DNA from: Thermoproteota archaeon
GTDB lineage: Archaea > Thermoproteota > EX4484-205 > JAAOZP01
Reading direction: 5' to 3'
Assembly (NCBI GenBank): GCA_026414125.1
Contig: JAOAJQ010000041.1
Location: forward strand, 1 to 9,181
Length of the DNA: 9,181 bases
The position numbers and the translations under genes were made by a program. Under the pieces are notes generated by a model. The model worked only from the letters and a program-made list of their open reading frames with translations, was not told the origin of the DNA and did not search any database. Of the stretch, positions 1-5,726 are shown piece after piece. Numbering within the stretch: position 1 is the first letter of the stretch; the number at the start of each line of letters is the position of its first letter.

Positions 1-773
1 GGCTTTCAGATATGCTGGATGAGGCTAAGGAAGAGGTTAATATGGTAGCCTCTAGGGCGGAGCTCGTTAGAGCATACAATGCGGGAGTCCTTCAGAAGCT
101 TCGCAACCTGAGTAAAGATAATGTTCGCATACAAATACTTACACATGATATTTTAGGCACGTCAAGCATCACGTCGTTCCTTAAGAAGCATGCCGAAGTT
201 ATAGAGGTTAAGACGATGAGTATTTCAGCACCCTGCTTCGTAATCATGGACGACAAGCAACTTCTCTTGTTCACTAAGTCGCCTGGTGTTAGTAGGGCGG
301 AGAGAAAAGAGGCCACGGCGATCTGGACTAATAGTGAGGCCTTGGTTCAACCCCTTAAGAAGCTGTTCAGAAGCATGATGCAACCTGAGGAAGTGTCGGC
401 TCGGATGCTTCCGGTTGAACAGGAGTTAAAGATGAGGGAGGAGGAATATGCCTCCTTCAAGAAACAGCTTTCACAGTACGTTTCAATGGTTGGGCTGCAG
501 GTTGAGGAGGATATAAAAATAACCGGTAAATCAGGAATTACACACGTGTTTGACATAGGTATTTTAAACGAGGATAAGCCGCTAGTCTGCGATATTGTTT
601 TCGACGTGACTGATGTTTCAGTCACATCCATAGTTGGATTCTACACTAAGAAGAACGATGTTGAAGACATGATTAACGGGTCAACTCTGATAGTTAAGCC
701 GAAGTTGACGGAGGATGCGAGGCAGCTGGCCGGCTTCTACGGGATCAGGGTGGTTGAGCTTCAGGCTTCTTAA
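1..773 (+). CDS. TrmB-like transcriptional regulator with extra C-terminal nuclease-fold-like domain (5' end outside window)
   Basis: The frame is open to the window edge, so the ATG at base 12 is probably internal. A TrmB would carry a winged-helix DNA-binding domain further upstream. Counting from that Met, residues 1-125 look like the phospholipase-D-like effector part of TrmB regulators: an opening helix (LDEAKEEVNMVAS), a beta strand VRIQILT at 38-44, then CFVIMDDKQLLLF at 75-87 and IWTNSEALVQPLKKLF at 104-119. Residues 125-155 form a charged helical linker. Residues 156-250 resemble a restriction-endonuclease-like fold, with GITHVFDIGIL at 175-185, a CDIVFDV strand at 193-199 and a final PKLTEDARQLAGFYGIRVVE block. 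The usual (D/E)xK catalytic pair is not evident, so I infer a binding or regulatory role for this domain. The next gene starts 47 bases downstream on the same strand. TrmB assignment is fairly secure; the C-terminal fold is an inference. Confidence 0.7.
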   Translation, partial: LSDMLDEAKEEVNMVASRAELVRAYNAGVLQKLRNLSKDNVRIQILTHDILGTSSITSFLKKHAEVIEVKTMSISAPCFVIMDDKQLLLFTKSPGVSRAERKEATAIWTNSEALVQPLKKLFRSMMQPEEVSARMLPVEQELKMREEEYASFKKQLSQYVSMVGLQVEEDIKITGKSGITHVFDIGILNEDKPLVCDIVFDVTDVSVTSIVGFYTKKNDVEDMINGSTLIVKPKLTEDARQLAGFYGIRVVELQAS

Positions 774-820
774 GGACTGCTTGAAGAATTTCGTTGTTTT
801 ATTCAGCCTCGTGAAACAAG

Positions 821-1243
821 ATGTTCAAAAATAGTGTTTTCAAAGGATTGACTAAGAGGGAAATTGAGGATCTTGTAAACGCGGTTAAGCACGGCAAGTA
901 CTGGAGGATCAGCCCTATGAGCAAGGAATTCATATGCGTAGTAGCGTTGTCAAGGGCGAGGTTAAAGTCTAGACGCGGAATGTATGCTAAAGCAACGCAT
1001 TTCGGGAGGGTAGAGGTTTCTAAGGATGCAGCAAAATTTTGCAGGAAGTGGAGGGTACTCCTTGTGGACACTAGGAGAATGCTTGCAGTATCCGTTTTAA
1101 CATGGAGAGCGTTCAACCTGATTGTTTCAAAAGGGCTTGGCCCAGAGGTATGCGCCATGCTACTGGTCGGCAAGATACCATGCTACTTTAACACAAGCAC
1201 TGTGTTAAAAATTTCCGGTGGAAAACATCAGCAGAGTAACTAG
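821..1243 (+). CDS. Basic hypothetical protein, 140 residues
   Basis: I do not recognise a family. The protein is rich in Lys and Arg. It opens with a predicted helix (LTKREIEDLVNAVKHG), followed by a mixed region and a hydrophobic segment around residues 86-105 that is too polar for a convincing membrane span. Cysteines lie at 39, 74, 116 and 125 but form no CxxC motif. An in-frame TGA at 812-814 leaves the ATG at 821 as the earliest start. It may be co-transcribed with the TrmB-like gene 47 bases upstream, or use a weak T-rich element near 796-802. Its stop TAG overlaps the stop of the opposite-strand glycosyltransferase in a shared CTAG. The reverse strand also has an open frame here (799-1173), but that product is Ser/Thr/Leu-rich with shadow-like composition. 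Coding status is moderately likely; function is unknown. Confidence 0.55.
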   Translation: MFKNSVFKGLTKREIEDLVNAVKHGKYWRISPMSKEFICVVALSRARLKSRRGMYAKATHFGRVEVSKDAAKFCRKWRVLLVDTRRMLAVSVLTWRAFNLIVSKGLGPEVCAMLLVGKIPCYFNTSTVLKISGGKHQQSN

Positions 1244-2349
1244 CGCTTTAGACCTTTTTTCAGAAAGCCCTCGTAAAGACTTACGATGCTATTCCAGTCA
1301 TACTTGGAAGCGTTGTGGACGCACTCCTGTCTCATGTTTCTTTCCATCGCCTCCATTGTTTTCTCGGCGATTTTCTCAGGTGAAACGGGGCATGTGAAAC
1401 CGTTTAGACCTTCTTCAACTAGGCTGCAGGCAGCGTTCCTCTCGTGCCTAACCGTTACGACAGGCAGTCCACACGCATTCGCCTCTAAAACAACGATTCC
1501 GAAGCCCTCTCTTGTTGAAGGAAGTACAAACACCTTTGAAGATTTCATGCAAGCTATTACTTCGTCATAATCCTCCAGAAAACCTTTAAACACAATATTC
1601 CCCCTTACTCCTAGCTGCTCAGAAAGGCTTACGAGAGCCTGTTTTTCAGGCCCGTCGCCTATTATCACGCATCTAATATCTGGAACGCTATCTTTCAAAA
1701 TCCTCACCGCCCTAATAATCAAGTCGACGTTCTTCTCCTTCACCAACCTGCCTGTGAAAACAATGTCCGATTCTTCGCCACCCCTCTGGACTCTTGCTAT
1801 ATGTTTAAAGTCAATCCCGTTCGGGATTACCTCAGCGTTAACACCAATCATCTCTAGGCTTCTCTTCGTCACACTTGACACTGCAATATGCATATTTGTA
1901 AGCTTTAAGACTGCTCTTTCAACAGCCCAGCCTGCAAGCCCCTTAGGACCCAAGTATTCAAACCAGTAAGTGCCCCAGAGCTCGTGCCAAGTCACCGCCA
2001 TGCATGCCCCAGCCGTCATGGAGTGAAATTTGGAGGAGAAGCAGGAGAAGTATGGGAAAGCCTGAACATCTATGAAGTCAACATCATACCTAAAGCTGGA
2101 GAGCAACTTAAGCCCGAAGTATAACGCTTCACTTATCGAACGCTTCCCATTAACGTAAAGAGGCCTCCCGACTCCAACCCCGTGAAGCAGAATCCCGTTG
2201 AGACTCTTCTCCCCACCGTCCCACCATTTTAAGCTAAACCAGTGCACCTCGTGCCTGCGGGACAGCCTTTTTCCAAGCTCGTATATTCTCCTCTCCACTC
2301 CTCCTTTAATCCATGGGTACACTGCGTCATAAACGAAGGCGATCCTCAT
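1240..2349 (-). CDS. Glycosyltransferase family 4 (GT-B fold)
   Basis: The 369-residue product has the full layout of a retaining GT4 glycosyltransferase, which transfers a sugar from an activated nucleotide donor to an acceptor such as a glycan or lipid. The N-terminal Rossmann domain begins MRIAFVYDAVYPWIKGGVER, with the acceptor-side glycine pair GGV at 16-18. A WHELWG segment follows at 121-126. The C-terminal donor domain has VIPNGID at 174-180, the phosphate-binding TGRLVKEKN at 199-207, IIGDGPE at 229-235 and the E-x7-E signature (E281 to E289, in EGFGIVVLE) followed by ACGLPVV. Length is normal and no lesion is seen. There is no membrane segment, so it is probably cytosolic or peripheral. 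A TATA-like TTTTAAA lies 45 bases upstream, giving a predicted leader of about 19 bases containing GGGAG. Substrate cannot be read from the sequence. Confidence 0.92.
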   Translation of the reverse strand: MRIAFVYDAVYPWIKGGVERRIYELGKRLSRRHEVHWFSLKWWDGGEKSLNGILLHGVGVGRPLYVNGKRSISEALYFGLKLLSSFRYDVDFIDVQAFPYFSCFSSKFHSMTAGACMAVTWHELWGTYWFEYLGPKGLAGWAVERAVLKLTNMHIAVSSVTKRSLEMIGVNAEVIPNGIDFKHIARVQRGGEESDIVFTGRLVKEKNVDLIIRAVRILKDSVPDIRCVIIGDGPEKQALVSLSEQLGVRGNIVFKGFLEDYDEVIACMKSSKVFVLPSTREGFGIVVLEANACGLPVVTVRHERNAACSLVEEGLNGFTCPVSPEKIAEKTMEAMERNMRQECVHNASKYDWNSIVSLYEGFLKKGLKR

Positions 2350-2390
2350 GCCGGGCTCCCGCTTCCAATAATGTTCAAGAAGGCAACGTG

Positions 2391-2397
2391 TTTAAAA
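2391..2397 (-). promoter_or_regulatory. TATA box for the GT4 glycosyltransferase gene
   Basis: On the minus strand this reads TTTTAAA, followed by CACG. Its centre lies 45 bases before the ATG at 2349. With the usual archaeal spacing of about 26 bases, transcription would start near 2368 and leave a short leader with a weak GGGAG ribosome-binding site. The element lies in the 67-base gap after the upstream thiolase gene, so the glycosyltransferase can be transcribed separately. Confidence 0.4.
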
Positions 2398-2416
2398 GAA
2401 TTGCCTAAATACAGTT

Positions 2417-3268
2417 TCATGGTGCCTGATCCCTGCCTAGGAAAGCTCTGATCTTCTTCATTCTCGCACAAAAAGAGCATATTTCACTTGAAGCAAGAAA
2501 GCCACATGATGAGCAGGGCGTCAACTCCGGCATAGTTACGGCTCCGCTGTTTTGGAGCATCTCGGCCAGCTTTGTCAACGATGAGAAATAAAGGAGCTTC
2601 TGGCTCTGTCTCCTAGCTAGGATTTCAACAGTCCTCCTGAATCTTTCAACGTTCTCCTTCCTCCCGATAGGACATTTCTCAGATAGAAACGGTATGCCCT
2701 TGAGAAAGGCATACTCCACTATAAGACTTTCGGGAACCCTGCAGAAAGGCCTACCTTTAGCAATAAGATTCCCGTTCCTTGGAAGATATGTTTTAAACCT
2801 TGCGAGTTCCTCGAACCCGGCGTTTAAAACAGACTTTAACATTCTAACTAGGAAATCCTCAAGATGGTGAGCTGTAAGAATGATGTCAGCACCAAGCTCA
2901 AATGCAATCTTGTTCAAAAGATACCTTTTAAAACCGCCGCAAACACTGCAAACCTTAGGGTAGAGTCTTTCCGCATCCATGATCGTAAAGCCAAGTTCCC
3001 TCTTAAGGTTGAAAACCATAAGCCTGAGGCCAGCCCTCTCAGCCTGCATCTTTGCGAAACACTCGGAAGCCTCCGAGAAGCCTTTTATTCCAAGATTCAG
3101 ATGAACGGGGATAACTTCCTTATTCGGATAGGTATCTATGAAAGCATGTAGAAGACTCCCACTGTCCTTCCCACCTGAGAGTGCGACGACAGCCCTTTGA
3201 AAGAACGGGTATTTCTCAACCTCCGTTAAAACCCGCCTCCTAATGATCTCCTCAACCCTACTGCTCAT
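2417..3268 (-). CDS. TtuA/TtcA-type PP-loop tRNA thiolation enzyme, N-terminal zinc ribbon absent
   Basis: This is an ATP-dependent tRNA sulfurtransferase-like protein. The family activates a tRNA base by adenylation and inserts sulfur using a [4Fe-4S] cluster; TtuA makes 2-thio-ribothymidine at position 54. From the ATG at 3268 the product has 283 residues. The PP-loop SGGKDS is at about 31-36. The cluster cysteines match the family pattern: CSVC at about 107-110 and a third Cys in EKCPIGR near 199. A TAHHLED motif follows the first pair. A C-terminal zinc-binding pattern CSSC/CSFC lies at about 252-267. Typical TtuA proteins also begin with a CxxC zinc ribbon, which is missing here; the protein starts directly in the helix before the PP-loop. 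A TTG at 3274 could add two residues, but the ATG is the simpler choice. The gene diverges from gap across 100 bases, with a GAAAC/TTTAAT element near 3295-3308. Confidence 0.82.
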   Translation of the reverse strand: MSSRVEEIIRRRVLTEVEKYPFFQRAVVALSGGKDSGSLLHAFIDTYPNKEVIPVHLNLGIKGFSEASECFAKMQAERAGLRLMVFNLKRELGFTIMDAERLYPKVCSVCGGFKRYLLNKIAFELGADIILTAHHLEDFLVRMLKSVLNAGFEELARFKTYLPRNGNLIAKGRPFCRVPESLIVEYAFLKGIPFLSEKCPIGRKENVERFRRTVEILARRQSQKLLYFSSLTKLAEMLQNSGAVTMPELTPCSSCGFLASSEICSFCARMKKIRAFLGRDQAP

Positions 3269-3334
3269 AAGCAAGTTATTTGTATAAATTAAGGATTAAA
3301 GAGTTTCCTCAGCAATACTTGAATCCACGTTAAG

Positions 3335-3342
3335 TTTTTAAA
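3335..3342 (+). promoter_or_regulatory. TATA box of the gap gene, near-leaderless
   Basis: TTTTTAAA is preceded by the purine-containing CGTTAAG (3328-3334), a plausible TFB-recognition element. The centre lies about 30 bases before the ATG at 3369, which predicts transcription starting within a few bases of the start codon. The flanks CCTA (3345-3348) and TAGG (3361-3364) form a weak inverted repeat around the predicted initiation region. Confidence 0.55.
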
Positions 3343-3368
3343 CACCTAGAAGAAGCCTCTTAGGGAAA

Positions 3369-4397
3369 ATGACGATAAAAGTAGGTATTAACGGGTTTGG
3401 AAGAATCGGCAGACTGTTCTACAGGGCAGCCCTTGAAGATCCGGACTACGGTGAAACGTTTGAAGTTGTTGCAATAAATGACATAGCTGACACAAAGACC
3501 AATGCCCATCTGTTGAAATACGACTCTATCCACGGTCCCTTGAAAAACAAGGTTGAAGTAGGAGAAAACGTGATAAAAGTAGACGGTAGAGAGCTTAAAG
3601 TCCTCATGCAGAAAGACCCGGCTCTAATACCTTGGAAAGACCACGGCGTGGACATAGTTATAGAGTCAACAGGTCTGTTCACCGATAGGGAGAACGCCAG
3701 CAAACACTTCCAAGGTGGAGCTAAGAAAGTCATCATATCTGCCCCAGCGAAAAAACCAGATATAACGATAGTGATCGGTGTAAACCATGAAATGTATGAT
3801 CCTGCCAAACACAATATTGTCTCAATGGCGTCATGCACAACAAACTCACTAGCACCAATGCTGAAAGTTCTCCTGAAAAACTTCGGAGTAGTAAGAGGCC
3901 TAATGACAACTATACACGCCTATACAAACGACCAGAGAACACTTGACCTCGTCCATAAAGACCTTAGGAGGGCGAGGGCAGCAGCCCTCTCAATAATACC
4001 CACGACAACCGGGGCGGCACTAGCAATAGGTGAAGTAATACCTGAGTTAAAAGGCAAGCTTGACGGAATAGCGCTGAGAGTACCTGTGCCAGACGTCTCA
4101 TTAACCGACCTCACATGCGAAATAGAAAGGGAAGCATCAGTAGAGGAGATTAACGCAGCGTTTAAAGAAGCCTCCGAAACATATTTGAAAGGTATCCTGC
4201 AATACGTTGACGAGCCGCTCGTCTCAGTTGACTTCCTGCACAACAGCCATTCATCAATATTCTCAGCACTCGACACGAGAGTAATACCGCCAGGAGGAAA
4301 AGGAAGATTTATAAAAACATTTGCATGGTACGATAATGAATGGGGTTTCAGCGTGCGCCTAGTGGATCTAGTGAAACTAATGAGTTCGAAGCTATAG
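3369..4397 (+). CDS. gap: Glyceraldehyde-3-phosphate dehydrogenase, phosphorylating, bacterial (class I) type
   Basis: It oxidises glyceraldehyde-3-phosphate with phosphate and NAD(P) to 1,3-bisphosphoglycerate in central carbon metabolism, in the cytosol. The 342 residues match the class I family from end to end. The nucleotide-binding NGFGRIGR is at 8-15 and the cofactor-selecting Asp38 sits in AINDIAD. The catalytic Cys156 is in SCTTNSLAP and the activating His183 in HAYTNDQ. The phosphate-binding PTTTGAA, RVPVPDVSLTDL and WYDNEWGFSVR at 320-330 follow. This is not the archaeal class II enzyme, which carries SCNTT around its catalytic Cys. The loop that separates NAD from NADP enzymes reads D-L-V-H (193-196), where NAD-type bacterial enzymes usually have L-P and chloroplast NADP-types A-S. 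The gene is intact and single, with a strong TATA box and an A-ending codon bias that could reflect high expression. Confidence 0.97.
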   Translation: MTIKVGINGFGRIGRLFYRAALEDPDYGETFEVVAINDIADTKTNAHLLKYDSIHGPLKNKVEVGENVIKVDGRELKVLMQKDPALIPWKDHGVDIVIESTGLFTDRENASKHFQGGAKKVIISAPAKKPDITIVIGVNHEMYDPAKHNIVSMASCTTNSLAPMLKVLLKNFGVVRGLMTTIHAYTNDQRTLDLVHKDLRRARAAALSIIPTTTGAALAIGEVIPELKGKLDGIALRVPVPDVSLTDLTCEIEREASVEEINAAFKEASETYLKGILQYVDEPLVSVDFLHNSHSSIFSALDTRVIPPGGKGRFIKTFAWYDNEWGFSVRLVDLVKLMSSKL

Positions 4398-4409
4398 CAC
4401 GTGTACCCA

Positions 4410-4979
4410 CTATTTTAAAATCTTATTCTTTTTAGGATAGCCTTGCTGTGCATCAGCCATTTTTGACAGATGGGTGCATTCTGGGCACTCTGATTGAATA
4501 TAGAGGAGTTCACTTAACGTTTTTTCAGCACCCGGGAGGCCTGTCGCTTCTTCGGCTGTTTTCCGATACCGTAAGGCTCCGAATCTGTTTGTTATCAGAA
4601 TTGCTGGAAAGAGCTGTTTTTAGAGTTATCAATGATGGTGAATCTTACGGTCGTTGCTCCGTCTGTGTCTGAGAGCAATGGGAAAGGTAGTTCGTTTTCA
4701 TCTCCTACTCTCTGTAAAATCTGCGATGTTGCCGGATGAAACAGCCAATACTTCGCCATCAAGGTCCTGAATATCTCTATAGATTTTAGCCAATTCTTTG
4801 AGTTTGACTATGCAATACGGACAGCTCTTTCCATGGTGAAAGATTAGTATGAGGCTTTTTCTTTGCTTAAAATCCCAAAAGTTTATGTACAGGCACCTAT
4901 TCGAAGGCAAGTTTAAAAACGGCACTAGTTCTTGAAATTCTAGTTTTAACTCAACAGCCGCTTTCTTTTCAACCTTCAT
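4410..4979 (-). pseudogene. Redoxin/AhpC-TSA peroxiredoxin-like gene broken by two frameshifts
   Basis: Three consecutive minus-strand frames together make one thioredoxin-fold protein of about 189 residues. Frame one (from the ATG at 4979) gives the N-terminal half: a LNLPS motif, ILIFHHGKSCPYC with the CPYC redox site at 53-56, and GEVLAVS. It ends at a premature TGA (4698-4700). Frame two resumes at about 4707 with VGDENELPFPLLSDTDG, the expected next block of the family. Frame three resumes after a run of five A (4617-4621) with PAILITNRFGAL, later SECPEC, and ends at a TAG (4410-4412). The first shift lies in a GAGAG tract (4708-4712) and fits loss of one GA unit or gain of one base; the second fits loss of one A. 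The intact family would be a thiol reductase or peroxidase. The end is convergent with gap, 12 bases away. A sequencing error is possible but needs two separate hits. Confidence 0.82.
4413..4434 (+). terminator. T-rich terminator after gap
   Basis: Beginning 15 bases after the gap stop codon, the plus strand is strongly T-rich and ends in TTCTTTTT. This is the usual form of an archaeal intrinsic terminator. It overlaps the last codons of the convergent broken redoxin gene. No strong hairpin was seen. Confidence 0.4.
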
Positions 4980-5101
4980 AATTAATTTTTAAAATACTCC
5001 TTTGTTTTTAATTATTTTGCTCCTAATAAATTTTTACGAATTTGTATAATCAATCAGCTTTAATAGCAATATGAGAACTATCTACATATGAAACGAAAGA
5101 A

Positions 5102-5581
5102 TTAGCTTAAGATAGTCTTCGAAACATTGGTTCCTAGTGCGCGCTTCAATTGTCCTTTCAGAAATATTCTTTCCAAACAACCATCACTATAAGGTCTAAT
5201 GCGGCTGTAGTCTCTTTCAAAAACCAACCTTGAATCCATGCGTCTAAGCACGTATCTGCAGACTGTTTCGGAAACCAGCCTGCAAGTATATCTTGTATCC
5301 ATTCTCAGCATTAACGTGAGCCTGAGTATTGGGCAAGGGTTTCTTGAAACTGTTATGAGTTCAGTATCCGTCAGCTCCAATATCTCTACATTTTCCCTTT
5401 CCAGTCTGAGGAAGCGGATATAGAATAAGTCGAACACGTCCCTCATCGTCCTAATTCTCCGTGGCTTCAAAGTCCAGAAAAAACCATAAGAATAGAAAAT
5501 GAATAGGCTTAGGATCAGCGGGATATGTTTAAACCAGGTTTTTAATAGGCTTAAATGGTCTTTTGGAGGCTGTTTCTCCAT
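5102..5581 (-). CDS. Membrane-anchored cysteine-containing hypothetical protein
   Basis: The 159-residue product has one clear hydrophobic segment at about 19-37 (PLILSLFIFYSYGFFW), followed by a basic KPRRIR stop-transfer stretch. This suggests a single N-terminal anchor with a soluble domain. The soluble part contains spaced cysteines at 83 (RNPCPIL), 100, 108 (SETVC) and 135 (SDGCLERI), plus an arginine-rich strand region. The N-C-P start, two mid cysteines followed by E-x2-C, and the late G-C pair faintly recall ATC-hydrolase-like small archaeal domains, but I cannot assign a family. In-frame TGA at 5603-5605 limits the start to the ATG at 5579-5581. A TTTAAA just before it is too close to act as its TATA box, so the promoter is unclear. 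A 122-base AT-rich gap separates it from the broken redoxin gene. Confidence 0.6.
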   Translation of the reverse strand: MEKQPPKDHLSLLKTWFKHIPLILSLFIFYSYGFFWTLKPRRIRTMRDVFDLFYIRFLRLERENVEILELTDTELITVSRNPCPILRLTLMLRMDTRYTCRLVSETVCRYVLRRMDSRLVFERDYSRIRPYSDGCLERIFLKGQLKRALGTNVSKTILS

Positions 5582-5690
5582 TTTTAAACATGAGTTCCAG
5601 ATTCAGTAGCTTATCAACTTTACCCGAGACACCGTTTGACGCGTAAACCAGTTTTTTGGTAATATTGGCTTACTACTCATAGCCAGCCAT

Positions 5691-5702
5691 AAAGACTATA
5701 TA
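5691..5702 (+). promoter_or_regulatory. BRE/TATA promoter of the SpoIIM-like gene, leaderless GTG start
   Basis: AAAGAC (5691-5696) followed by TATATA (5697-5702) forms a purine-rich TFB element plus TATA box. The TATA centre lies about 27 bases before the GTG at 5727, so the transcript should begin at or within a base or two of the start codon. This supports the GTG as the true start. A short inverted repeat TGGCT/AGCCA (5666-5670, 5681-5685) lies immediately upstream. Confidence 0.6.
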
Positions 5703-5726
5703 CTTTTTCAACACAATCATTATACT

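Noticed and set aside
799..1173. Minus-strand 124-residue frame opposite the orphan gene
   Set aside because: Ser/Thr/Leu-rich composition typical of a shadow frame, and no motif; the plus-strand frame is better, though not certain.
3269..3274. TTG start two codons upstream for the TtuA-type gene
   Set aside because: It adds only Met-Leu and no conserved sequence; the ATG at 3268 fits ordinary archaeal start use.
4448..4672. Plus-strand 74-residue open frame after gap
   Set aside because: It lies opposite the C-terminal part of the broken redoxin gene, whose minus-strand translation gives clear family motifs; the plus frame has no recognisable content.
4600..4720. Programmed ribosomal frameshifting to rescue the redoxin
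   Set aside because: Two shifts in opposite directions would be needed. The second site, T AAA AAC, is not a proper slippery heptamer, and no downstream stem was seen. Decay or sequence error is simpler.
5666..5685. TGGCT/AGCCA inverted repeat upstream of the SpoIIM-like promoter
   Set aside because: Only a 5-base stem with a 10-base gap; expected by chance in this length, so it is mentioned only in the promoter entry.
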